Positions 50,108-58,012 of a DNA stretch of 64,000 bases are shown here, one piece after another. Position 1 is the first letter of the stretch, and each line of letters starts with the position of its first letter. The stretch lies in assembly GCF_900107745.1 (NCBI RefSeq), contig NZ_FNRO01000004.1, positions 124,001 to 188,000 of the forward strand, in the 5' to 3' direction. The DNA comes from Variovorax sp. YR216 (GTDB lineage Bacteria > Pseudomonadota > Gammaproteobacteria > Burkholderiales > Burkholderiaceae_C). Under the pieces are notes generated by a model, which was not told the DNA's origin, ran no database searches, and worked only from the letters and a program-made list of their open reading frames with translations. The translations under genes and the position numbers were made by a program.

Positions 50108-50206
50108 CCGCTTGCGTGGGGCACTTGAAATTCTCAAAATGAAACAGCTTGCCGGTTGGCAAGGCAGCCGCCCCAACAGGTGCCATTCAGGCCCGGACCC
50201 CGCACG

Positions 50207-51328
50207 ATGACCGCATCCCTCGCCTCGCCCTTGCCAGAGCGTTCCATCTCCATCGCCCAGGCACGGCGGGAATGGATCGACGGCGAGCCAGTCGCCGCCC
50301 CAGGCGCGCGGGTCGAGCCATGGCTGCTGCGCTCGTGGCAGCGCTGCCTCGCGGCCGGGCGGCAGCCCGGAGAACGCGTGAGCTTCGACCCGGTGTCGGC
50401 GCAGGCCGCGCTGCGGGTCGCGGAGCGCAACCGCGCGCTGGTCGCGGCGGCGCGGCCGGTGATCGAGCGGCTCTCGCGCGCGATTGCCGACACGCGCTAC
50501 TTCGCGATCCTCACGGACGCGGACGGCATCGTGGTCGATGTCGGCGCGCTGCCCGGCGGCAGCGATCCGGCCGCGCGCCATGCGCGCGACATCGCGCGCA
50601 TCGGCGTCGACCTGTCGGAACACGCGGTCGGCACCACCGCGATCGGCGCGGCGCTGGCCGAGCATGAATCGGTCTGGCTGCATCGCGGCGAGCATTTCTT
50701 CGACGACACCAGCGTCTACAGCTGCGCGGGTGCGCCCCTCTTCGGTCCGCTCGGGGAATGCATCGGCATGCTGGACCTGACCGGCGTGCAGGTGGTCGAG
50801 CGGCCCGAGTTGCGGCATCTGGCCGCCCTGTCGGCCCGCAGCATCGAGAACGCGCTGCTCCAGCGGCATCCCTGCGAGTTGCGCCTGCGCATCGGCTGGC
50901 CGGGTTGCGCGCCGGGCGCCGATGCCGAGGGCCTGCTGTGCATCGACGCGGACGGCTATGTGACCGGCGCCAACGCAGCGGCGCGGCACATGCTCCATCA
51001 ACCGCTGGGCGCCGGGCTCGCGCTGAACTGCAACGATCTCTTCGCGCTGCCGCCGCAGATGCTCTTCGACGCGGCGCGGCGCGGCGATGCGGTGATCGAA
51101 GTGCCGCTGTGGTCCGGCCTGCGCGTGCACGTGCGCGCGCAACTCGCCACCCAGCCGGCACCACCTTCGCAAGGCGGCGGCCGGTCGCGCCTCAGGGACG
51201 TCGAAACCGCGCTGATCCGCAAGGCGGTCGACGAGGCGCGCGGCAACGTCGCCGAGGCCGCGCGTGCGCTCGGCATCAGCCGCGCGACCGTCTATCGCAA
51301 GCTTCCCCGCAGCCGCCGCGCCGGCTGA
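50207..51328 (+). CDS. GAF/PAS-Fis transcriptional regulator without AAA+ domain
   Basis: 373 residues from the ATG at 50207 (a TTG at 50156 is in frame but poorly placed). The layout follows AcoR-type activators: N-terminal helix region, GAF domain (about 70-215, with 'LTDADGIVVDVGALPGG' and 'SCAGAPLFGPLGECIGMLDL'), a PAS-like stretch (about 240-320) and a Fis helix-turn-helix at the end ('NVAEAARALGISRATVYRKL'). The sigma-54-interacting AAA+ domain is missing, so it cannot activate sigma-54 promoters in the usual way. Divergent from coxS, which it probably regulates. Confidence 0.85.
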   Translation: MTASLASPLPERSISIAQARREWIDGEPVAAPGARVEPWLLRSWQRCLAAGRQPGERVSFDPVSAQAALRVAERNRALVAAARPVIERLSRAIADTRYFAILTDADGIVVDVGALPGGSDPAARHARDIARIGVDLSEHAVGTTAIGAALAEHESVWLHRGEHFFDDTSVYSCAGAPLFGPLGECIGMLDLTGVQVVERPELRHLAALSARSIENALLQRHPCELRLRIGWPGCAPGADAEGLLCIDADGYVTGANAAARHMLHQPLGAGLALNCNDLFALPPQMLFDAARRGDAVIEVPLWSGLRVHVRAQLATQPAPPSQGGGRSRLRDVETALIRKAVDEARGNVAEAARALGISRATVYRKLPRSRRAG

Positions 51329-51478
51329 ATTCGCCCGCCGCGTTCGTGCGGTTTGCCACGAAACGGCAGGCCGCTCCGGAACTCGCCCGGATGGACGTAT
51401 TTACACTTTGTTGCTATTGTTAGAAGTTGTTAAAACTTCCGCATGCCTCTTTGCCGGCATGCCCTGGGGACGTCGACC

Positions 51479-52639
51479 ATGAGTGATTCCAAGGCCCGCA
51501 CCTTCGACCTGTCGCCGAAGCCGACGCGTCGCCAAGTCATCGGCCGGCTGGCGGGCGCCGCTGCCGTCGCCGGCCTCGGATTGCCGGTCTTCGCGCAAGC
51601 CAAGACCTTGCGGATCGGCGCCACCTTCGACAACAGCAGCGTCGAGAAGGCCAACGGAACCGGCCTGTTCCTCGGCTCGAGCGCCTATTTCAACGCCCTC
51701 AATCGCGCGGGCGGCATCAATGGCACGAAGGTCGAGCTGGTCATGGCCGACGACCAGTTCAAGCCCGACCTCGCCAAGGCCAACGCCCTCTCCTTCGCGG
51801 CGGACAGCGCGATGCTGGCCATCCTGCACCCGCTCGGCACGCGCCAGACGGCGGAGGTCAGCGATGCGGTTCCGGGCATGGCGGTGGTGGGGCCGAACAC
51901 CGGCACCGTGTCGCTGCGCAAGAAGGCGAATCCGAACACCTTCTGGGTGCGTGCGAACTACGACCAGGAAATCGACAAGCTCATCGCCACCGCCGCGGTG
52001 CTCGGCCAGTCGCGCATCGGCATCGTGTATTCGAACGACCCGCTCGGCCAGTCGCTGCTCGCGGGCTACAAGGCGGCGCTGGCCAGGGCCAAGCTCGAAC
52101 CGGCGGTGGTCGCGAGCACGCCGGGCACCACCAGCATGGAAGTCGAGCCGGCAGCGCGGCAGATCGCCGAAGCCAGCCCGCAGATCGTCATCATCGGCCT
52201 CGCCGGCACCGCGCCGGCCTTCGTCAAGGCGTTGCGCGCGGCGGGCGGCAAGAGCAGCTGCTACGGCCTCTCGATCACGGCCGGCTCGCTCAGCGCGATG
52301 GGCGACCTCGCGCACGGCCTCGGTTTCGCGATGGTCGTGCCCTCGCCGTATGCGACCAAGTTCGAGATCGTGCGGCGCTACCAGGCCGACATGATCGCCA
52401 ACGGCACCAAGGAGTTTTCGCTGCCGAGCCTGGAAGGCTACATGGACGCCGCCGTGCTGGCCGAAGGCCTGCGTCGCGCCGGCCCGGCGCCGACGCGCGC
52501 CTCGGTGCTCGCCGGCCTGGAGCGCATCGAGGCCTACGACCTCGGCGGCGTGAAGATCAACTTCGGCAAGACCAACCGGGAAGGCAACCAGTTCGTCGAC
52601 GTCGCGGTGATCAGCACCAACGGCAGGCTGGTCAGCTGA
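51479..52639 (+). CDS. Branched-chain-type ABC solute-binding protein, orphan
   Basis: 386 residues of the type 1 periplasmic-binding fold (LivK-like). The N-terminus has twin arginines in 'TRRQVIGRLAGAAAVAG' and a cleavage site near 'VFAQA', suggesting Tat export. 'ALNRAGGINGTKVELV' and 'NALSFAADSAMLAIL' are family segments. No permease or ATPase genes adjoin it. It may serve a remote transporter or act in sensing. It follows the cox regulator on the same strand by 150 bases. Confidence 0.85.
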   Translation: MSDSKARTFDLSPKPTRRQVIGRLAGAAAVAGLGLPVFAQAKTLRIGATFDNSSVEKANGTGLFLGSSAYFNALNRAGGINGTKVELVMADDQFKPDLAKANALSFAADSAMLAILHPLGTRQTAEVSDAVPGMAVVGPNTGTVSLRKKANPNTFWVRANYDQEIDKLIATAAVLGQSRIGIVYSNDPLGQSLLAGYKAALARAKLEPAVVASTPGTTSMEVEPAARQIAEASPQIVIIGLAGTAPAFVKALRAAGGKSSCYGLSITAGSLSAMGDLAHGLGFAMVVPSPYATKFEIVRRYQADMIANGTKEFSLPSLEGYMDAAVLAEGLRRAGPAPTRASVLAGLERIEAYDLGGVKINFGKTNREGNQFVDVAVISTNGRLVS

Positions 52640-52704
52640 CTCCCACGCGGCGGGCCGCCGGCGTCGGACGAGCGCGTTTCGAGGCGCTCAAGCAGAATCA
52701 GACG

Positions 52705-53031
52705 ATGAGTTCCTACGCAACCGAACAACCTTCCCGCGCCGAGGTCGACGCGATGCCCGGTCTCACGCTGGTCGAATTCGGCGCCAACTGGTGCGGCATC
52801 TGCAAGGCGGCCCAGCCGGCGATCAACGAGGCGCTGCGCGATGCGCAGCACCTGCGCCATCTCAAGGTCGAGGACGCCAGCGGACGACCGCTCGGACGAT
52901 CCTTCGGCATCAAGCTCTGGCCGACGCTGGTCTTCATGCGCGACGGCCTGGAGGTCGGGCGTGTGGTGCGGCCCGGCAGTGCGGCGGACATTCGCCGCGA
53001 GCTCGAACAGGCTGCCGCCGCGAAGCACTAA
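52705..53031 (+). CDS. Thioredoxin-family protein
   Basis: 108 residues with active-site 'NWCGICK' (CxxC) near residues 31-37 and the cis-proline in 'KLWPTLVFMRDG'. The active-site dipeptide Gly-Ile differs from the Gly-Pro of thioredoxin 1. No signal peptide, so cytosolic. It ends one base before the convergent NTF2-like gene's stop. Confidence 0.88.
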   Translation: MSSYATEQPSRAEVDAMPGLTLVEFGANWCGICKAAQPAINEALRDAQHLRHLKVEDASGRPLGRSFGIKLWPTLVFMRDGLEVGRVVRPGSAADIRRELEQAAAAKH

Positions 53032-53409
53032 TTAGGCCCCGGCCGGGAGCTTGTCCAGGAAGCCGGTGACGGCTTGCAGCTTGCCCGCTTCGAGCAGCAC
53101 GAAGTCCGTGCCCTCAATGAGATCCTCCGCGCCGCTCGGGCCGAGCGTCCATGAGAAGCGCAGCTGGTCGCCGTGTCCGTCCACGCGGCCCTTGAGCGCG
53201 AAGCGGAACCCCGGGTAGCGCTGATGCACGCCGCCGACGAGTGCGTTGATCTGCGTGCGCCCGCTGGCCTGCGCAATCGGATCGACGTAGCGCGCGTCGT
53301 CGGTCCAATGCGTTTCGAGCAGTTTCAGCCGACGGTCCTCGTCGGTCTCGTTCCAGACGGCGATGTATTGCTCGGCGACCTGCTTGGCATCGGGGATGGC
53401 GGTGTTCAT
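53032..53409 (-). CDS. NTF2/SnoaL-like protein
   Basis: 125 residues with the cone-shaped NTF2 fold: 'VAEQYIAVWNETDEDRRLKL', then 'HWTDDARYVDPI' and 'INALVGGVHQRYPGFRF'. Members bind or isomerise small hydrophobic molecules, or are non-catalytic. The aspartates in the pocket ('DDARYVDP') are kept. Function here unknown. Confidence 0.8.
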   Translation of the reverse strand: MNTAIPDAKQVAEQYIAVWNETDEDRRLKLLETHWTDDARYVDPIAQASGRTQINALVGGVHQRYPGFRFALKGRVDGHGDQLRFSWTLGPSGAEDLIEGTDFVLLEAGKLQAVTGFLDKLPAGA

Positions 53410-53498
53410 GGCGAGTCCTTTCGGTGTTCAACACCCGCAACAGCGCGGGGTGAAGGAATGGTCGCCGCGGGAGCGCCGCCGGTCGATGACGCGGGAGG

Positions 53499-54803
53499 TT
53501 ATGCGGGCACGCCTGCCGGGCGCACGATGCGACGTCCGCCGGAAGCCGGCGCGAGGTAGCGATCGACCGAGAGGCCGTCGGTGCGGATGTCCGGACGCCG
53601 GCCCATCACCTGGTCGGCGACCACCTTGCCGGAACCGCAGGCCATGGTCCAGCCCAGCGTGCCGTGGCCGGTGTTGAGGAACAGGTTGGCATACGGCGTC
53701 GCGCCGATGATCGGCGTGCTGTCGGGCGTCATCGGACGCAGGCCGGTCCAGAAGGTGGCGCGCGGCAGGTCGCCGCCCGGGAAGAGATCGGTCACGACCC
53801 GCTCCAGCGTCTCGCGGCGATGCGGATTGAGCCGCAGGTCGAAGCCGCCGAGTTCGGCCATGCCACCGACGCGGATGCGGTCGTCGAAGCGCGTCACCGC
53901 GACCTTGTAGGTTTCGTCGAGCACGGTGGATTGCGGCGCCAGCGCAGGATCGACCAGCGGCACCGTCAGCGAGTAGCCCTTGACCGGATACACCGGAATG
54001 TCGAGCCCCAGCGGCGCGATGAACTCGCGCGAGTAGCTGCCGAAGGCGAGCACGAAGCGGTCGGCGGTGAGCACCTGTCCGTCCGAAAGACGCACGCCGG
54101 TGATTCGGCCGCCTTGGGTGACGAGCCCATCGACCGATTGATCGAAGCGGAAGTCCACGCCCAGGCCCCGCGCCACATCGGCCAGACCCTTCGTGAAGAG
54201 ATTGCAGTCGCCGGTCTCGTCGTTCGGCAACCGCAGGCCGCCGGCCAGGAGATCACCGGTGCGCGCGAGTGCCGGTTCGACCGAAGCAAGCTGTTCGCGA
54301 CCGAGCAATTCATAAGGCACGCCGCACTCTTCGAGCACCGCCACATCCCGCTGCACCGCATCGAGCTGCGCCTGCGTGCGAAAGAGCTGCAGCGTGCCCT
54401 GGGTGCGGTGCTCGTAGCGCACGCCGGTTTCGGCACGCAGTGCACGCAGGCAGTCGCGGCTGTATTCGGCCACGCGCATCATCCGTTCCTTGTTGACCGC
54501 GTAGCGATCGGGCGAGCAGTTCTTGAGCATCGCCGCCATCCAGCGCAGCTGGAACAGCGTGCCGTCAGGACGGATCGACAACGGCGCGTGCTTCTGGAAC
54601 ATCCACTTGAGCGCCTTCAATGGAATGCCCGGCGCGGCCCATGGCGTGGAATAGCCGGGCGACACCTGCCCGGCATTGGCGAAGCTGGTTTCCTGCGCGG
54701 GCCCGCTCTGGCGGTCGAGCACGGTCACCTCGGCACCGGCCTTGGCGAGGTAGTACGCGGTCGTGACACCGATGACGCCGCCACCCAGAACAATCACTTT
54801 CAT
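53499..54803 (-). CDS. dadA: D-amino acid dehydrogenase small subunit DadA
   Basis: 434 residues from the ATG at 54803. The FAD-binding motif '[21 protein letters not shown]' region opens the protein, and '[21 protein letters not shown]' region and '[14 protein letters not shown]' further on are DadA hallmarks. It oxidatively deaminates D-amino acids, mainly D-alanine, delivering electrons to quinones at the inner membrane. It diverges from an Lrp-type regulator across 129 bases that include AT-rich 'TTTTTGCTGATTTTTT', suited to Lrp binding. No alanine racemase gene follows. Confidence 0.92.
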   Translation of the reverse strand: MKVIVLGGGVIGVTTAYYLAKAGAEVTVLDRQSGPAQETSFANAGQVSPGYSTPWAAPGIPLKALKWMFQKHAPLSIRPDGTLFQLRWMAAMLKNCSPDRYAVNKERMMRVAEYSRDCLRALRAETGVRYEHRTQGTLQLFRTQAQLDAVQRDVAVLEECGVPYELLGREQLASVEPALARTGDLLAGGLRLPNDETGDCNLFTKGLADVARGLGVDFRFDQSVDGLVTQGGRITGVRLSDGQVLTADRFVLAFGSYSREFIAPLGLDIPVYPVKGYSLTVPLVDPALAPQSTVLDETYKVAVTRFDDRIRVGGMAELGGFDLRLNPHRRETLERVVTDLFPGGDLPRATFWTGLRPMTPDSTPIIGATPYANLFLNTGHGTLGWTMACGSGKVVADQVMGRRPDIRTDGLSVDRYLAPASGGRRIVRPAGVPA

Positions 54804-54932
54804 CGCAAAACCCATTCAGTGCAGGAAATGCGTCAAGCGTATTCTCAAGATCGCCGTAAACTTCGCTGAAATCAGAACGATCGACAGTTGTTTTTGCTGA
54901 TTTTTTGCCGCTTTCAGGCCTCAAGGAGTGAA

Positions 54933-55400
54933 ATGACCGACCTCGACCGGACAGACCGGAAAATCCTCGACATCCTCCAGCGCCAGGGGCGCATTTCGAT
55001 GACCGATCTGGCCGAGCAGATCGGCCTGTCGACCTCTCCCTGCTCCGAGCGCGTGCGCCGCATGGAGCGCGAAGGCGTCATCACCGGCTACTACGCGCGC
55101 GTCGATCCGCAGGCCCTCGGCAAGACGCTGCTGGTGTTCGTCGAGGTCACGCTCTCGTCCAAGTCGGGCGATGTGTTCGACAAGGTGCGCAAGGAGCTGA
55201 TGCACGTGCCCGAGGTCATGGAATGCCACCTCGTTTCAGGCGGCTTCGACTACCTCATCAAGGCCCGTCTGCGCGCGATGAGCGACTACCGCAACCTCCT
55301 CGGCGACCTGCTCAAGAAGCTGCCCGTCACGGCCGAGTCGCGCAGCTACGTGGTGATGGAAGAGGTGAAAGAAAGCCTTTACCTCCCCGTGGACCGATAG
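54933..55400 (+). CDS. Lrp/AsnC-family transcriptional regulator
   Basis: 155 residues: N-terminal helix-turn-helix ('MTDLAEQIGLSTSPCSERVR', about 23-42) and C-terminal RAM ligand-binding domain ('HLVSGGFDYLIKARLRAM'). AAGGAG precedes the ATG. The divergent position from dadA suggests it controls D-amino acid catabolism, like DadR/Lrp in other proteobacteria. Confidence 0.92.
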   Translation: MTDLDRTDRKILDILQRQGRISMTDLAEQIGLSTSPCSERVRRMEREGVITGYYARVDPQALGKTLLVFVEVTLSSKSGDVFDKVRKELMHVPEVMECHLVSGGFDYLIKARLRAMSDYRNLLGDLLKKLPVTAESRSYVVMEEVKESLYLPVDR

Positions 55401-55411
55401 CTTCCAATCAA

Positions 55412-55506
55412 TGCCAGAAACACCGCGGAACCGGCTCAGCCGGGCCGCCGGTGTTGCCCCCTGCAAGGGGGTGTCAGAGCCACACGAAGTGGGCGAGGCT
55501 GGGGGT
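55412..55506. repeat. Interspersed hairpin repeat, copy 3 (lrp-tupA gap)
   Basis: Same element as at 3004 but inverted: it begins 'TGCCAGAAACACCGCGG', contains ACCGGCTCAGCCGGG, a CCCCCTGCAAGGGGG hairpin, and 'CCACACGAAGTGG', ending in a G-rich tract. It lies between the convergent lrp and tupA genes and touches the tupA stop codon. Confidence 0.85.
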
Positions 55507-56423
55507 CATTTGAAGTTTGGAAAAAACAGCTGCTCCCCGCCGATCTTGTACGAAGCGATGGTCGACTGCCCCGCCGGCGAAATCACCCAATCGACGAACT
55601 TCTGCGCGCCCGCGCTGTTGAGCTGCGGAAACCTCGCCGGGCCCACCACCATCACCCCGTACTGGTTGAACAGGCGCTTGTCGCCTTCCACCAGCACCGT
55701 GAGGTCAGCGCGGTTCTTGAAGCTCAACCAGGTGCCGCGGTCGGCCAGCACATAGGCGCCGGTCGACGCCGCGATGTTGAGCGCCGGCCCCATGCCGCAG
55801 CCGCATTCCTTGTAGCCCGTGCCCTTCCTCTCGCCCGGCACCGGCTGGCCGGCTTCGGCGAGATCGGTCTGCGTCCACAGGCGGCGCTCGGCGGCGTCGG
55901 TGCCGCTCTTGTCGCCGCGCGAGACGAAGGGCGCGTTGGCGGCGGCGATCTTCCTGAGCGCTGCGACGATGTCGCTGCCCTTCGTTCCGGCCGGATCGTT
56001 CTTGGGGCCGATCAGGATGAAGTCGTTGTACATGACCGGGAAGCGCCTGGCCGCGAAGCCTTCGGCGACGAACTTCTCCTCGGCCGCCGTGTCGTGGACG
56101 AAGAGCACGTCGGCGTCGCCGCGCCTGGCCATGTCGATGGCCTGCCCGGTGCCGACCGCGACCACTTTCACGTCGATGCTGGTGGCCTGCTTGAACGCCG
56201 GCAGCAGATGGCCGAAGAGGCCGGACTGCTCGGTCGAGGTGGTCGAGGCCATGGTGATGGTCTCGGCATGCGCAGCCACCGACAGAACGATCGCGCCCGA
56301 GCCGATCAACGCATGCAGACCGACGCGGCCAAGCCGGGGAATCCCGCAGAACCGGCTTGGCCGGGCCGCCGGGATTGCCCCCGGAGAGGGGGAGCGCCGA
56401 AGGCGCATGGGGGTGAGCGTCAT
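55506..56423 (-). CDS. tupA: Tungstate ABC transporter binding protein TupA
   Basis: 305 residues from the ATG at 56423, which overlaps the tupC stop. The mature domain begins 'ETITMASTTSTEQSGL', matching the TTTS oxyanion-binding motif of TupA. 'YKECGCGMGPALNIA' and 'VLADRGTWLSF' are also typical. The first 30 or so residues are arginine/proline-rich and are encoded by copy 4 of the interspersed repeat; the hydrophobic signal segment 'LHALIGSGAIVLSVAAHA' follows. A shorter start inside that segment cannot be excluded. Confidence 0.9.
   Translation of the reverse strand: MTLTPMRLRRSPSPGAIPAARPSRFCGIPRLGRVGLHALIGSGAIVLSVAAHAETITMASTTSTEQSGLFGHLLPAFKQATSIDVKVVAVGTGQAIDMARRGDADVLFVHDTAAEEKFVAEGFAARRFPVMYNDFILIGPKNDPAGTKGSDIVAALRKIAAANAPFVSRGDKSGTDAAERRLWTQTDLAEAGQPVPGERKGTGYKECGCGMGPALNIAASTGAYVLADRGTWLSFKNRADLTVLVEGDKRLFNQYGVMVVGPARFPQLNSAGAQKFVDWVISPAGQSTIASYKIGGEQLFFPNFK
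56328..56417. repeat. Interspersed hairpin repeat, copy 4 (inside tupA 5' end)
   Basis: Inverted orientation, like copy 3. It contains 'GAATCCCGCAGAACCGGCTTGGCC', a CCCCCGGAGAGGGGG hairpin and a diverged 'GCGCCGAAGGCGC' arm in place of the CACACGAAGTG block. It lies wholly within the tupA reading frame and supplies the arginine/proline-rich N-terminus. It is the only copy in a coding region. Confidence 0.8.
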
Positions 56424-57127
56424 ACCAATTCTCCTTTGACGAACAGACGCGCTTCGCGGGGCAAGGGCCCGTTGAAGAAATCGTGGACCGGCAGGTCGGC
56501 GAGCAGCCGGCCGTGCTCGAGATAGATCACGCGGCTGGCGAGCCGCTTGACCTGCCCCAGGTTGTGGCTGGCGAACACCAGCGTGCGTCCTTGCGCCGCA
56601 TCGGCGATGAGCGCCTCGACGTCGCGCTTGGCGGTCGGGTCGAGGCTGGCTGTCGGTTCGTCGAGCAGCAGCACGTCCGGCTGCAGCACCCATGCACGCG
56701 CCAGCGCCATCCGCTGCTGCTGGCCACCCGAGAGCGTGCGGGCATTGCGGTCTGCCAGGTCGGCGAGGCCCACGCGCGCGAGCGCCACCGTCGCCTCGCG
56801 CTGCGCGTTGGCCCACGGCGCGCCACGCAGCCACAACGCGAGCGCGACGTTGTTGCGCACGCTGGCGCGCAGCATGTGCGGCCGCTGGAACAGCATCGCC
56901 TGCCGGCGGCGCGAGACACGGCTGACGAATGCGCCCCGCGAATGCGGCACCAGCCCGTGCAGCACGCGCAGCAAGGTGCTCTTGCCGCTGCCGTTCGCGC
57001 CGATGAGCGCGACACGCTCGCCCGCATCGATCGACAGCGTCGTGCCAGACAGCGCCTGCACCCGACCGAAATGCACGTCGATGTCGTGCAGGCTGAAAAG
57101 CGGCTCGGAGCTCGCGAACCGGCTCAC
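56420..57127 (-). CDS. tupC: Tungstate ABC transporter ATP-binding protein TupC
   Basis: 235 residues from a GTG at 57127 overlapping the tupB stop (GTGA). Walker A 'GANGSGKST', Q-loop in 'AMLFQRPHML', signature 'LSGGQQQRMALARA' and Walker B 'VLLLDEPTASLD' are intact. It overlaps tupA by four bases, giving the unusual order B-C-A. Confidence 0.92.
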   Translation of the reverse strand: MSRFASSEPLFSLHDIDVHFGRVQALSGTTLSIDAGERVALIGANGSGKSTLLRVLHGLVPHSRGAFVSRVSRRRQAMLFQRPHMLRASVRNNVALALWLRGAPWANAQREATVALARVGLADLADRNARTLSGGQQQRMALARAWVLQPDVLLLDEPTASLDPTAKRDVEALIADAAQGRTLVFASHNLGQVKRLASRVIYLEHGRLLADLPVHDFFNGPLPREARLFVKGELV

Positions 57128-57873
57128 GACGTCACCTCCAGATGGCGGGTGACCGCAGGATCGGCCGCCCCGCCGTCGACGCGCTCGCGCCAGCTCCGAA
57201 GCGCCGCGATGACGAGGTTGAGCACCAGCACCACGCCCAGGAGCACGAAGCCGAGCGCGAGCGCCAGCGGCAGGTCCCCCTTGCTGGTTTCGAGCGCGAT
57301 GGCGGTGGTCATCACGCGCGTGAAGCCGTCGATGTTGCCGCCAACGATCATCACCGCGCCGACTTCCGACACCGCGCGGCCGAAGGCGGCGATCACGACC
57401 GTGACCAACGCATAGCGCTCGTCCGCGACGAGCAGCAGCGCACGCGCGAACGGGCCGGCGCCGAGCGAACGCAACTGCTCGCCGTGTGCGCGATCGGCAT
57501 CCTCGATGGTCTGCCGCGTCAGCGCGGTGACGACGGGCAGCACGAGGATGGTCTGCGCCAGCACCATCGCCTTGAAGCTGAACAGCCAGCCCAGGAACCC
57601 CAGGGGCCCCGAGCGCGAAAGCAGGAGGTAGATCACCAGCCCGACCACCACTGAAGGCAGTGCGAGCAGCGTGTTGAGCACGGTGAGCAGCAGCGCGCGT
57701 CCCGCGAATCGCGTGACCGCGATCCATGCGCCCAGCACGAGGCCAAGGCCGCAGGCGAGCACGCACGCCGACGCGCTGACCGCGAGTGACCGGCCGACGA
57801 TCGCCAGCAATACCGGATCGCCCGAAACGAGGAGTTCGCCTGCGGCGACGATGCTGTCTGTGAAAGTGTTCAT
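57124..57873 (-). CDS. tupB: Tungstate ABC transporter permease TupB
   Basis: 249 residues from the ATG at 57873 with about six membrane helices. The cytosolic EAA loop is 'RSLGAGPFARALLLVADERY', and 'SEVGAVMIVGGNIDGFTRVM' is typical of TupB permeases. It is the first gene of the tupBCA operon and faces a ModE-like regulator across 139 bases. Confidence 0.9.
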   Translation of the reverse strand: MNTFTDSIVAAGELLVSGDPVLLAIVGRSLAVSASACVLACGLGLVLGAWIAVTRFAGRALLLTVLNTLLALPSVVVGLVIYLLLSRSGPLGFLGWLFSFKAMVLAQTILVLPVVTALTRQTIEDADRAHGEQLRSLGAGPFARALLLVADERYALVTVVIAAFGRAVSEVGAVMIVGGNIDGFTRVMTTAIALETSKGDLPLALALGFVLLGVVLVLNLVIAALRSWRERVDGGAADPAVTRHLEVTS

Positions 57874-57922
57874 TCGTGGGTGAAAGCAAAACGCGGGGCA
57901 GTGTGTAGCAATTTGCGACCGC

Positions 57923-57948
57923 GACTTATGCAATCAATTTCATAAGTC
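57923..57948. promoter_or_regulatory. Inverted repeat in the tupB/regulator intergenic region
   Basis: GACTTATG (57923-57930) and CATAAGTC (57941-57948) form a perfect 8-base inverted repeat with ten bases between, 49 bases before tupB and 64 bases before the divergent regulator. It is a good candidate operator for that regulator. TGCAAT/ATTGCA half-sites overlap and follow it. Confidence 0.55.
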
Positions 57949-58012
57949 AGGGATTGCATTTGCATAATCCTCCGGGCTCCGAGATGCCGCCTTCCCCCTC
58001 CCGCCGCCTTCC

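Noticed and set aside
50014..50206. Sigma-54 promoter in front of coxS
   Set aside because: The AcoR-like regulator invited a search for TGGCA-N7-TGC spacing; no acceptable -24/-12 pair was found on either strand.
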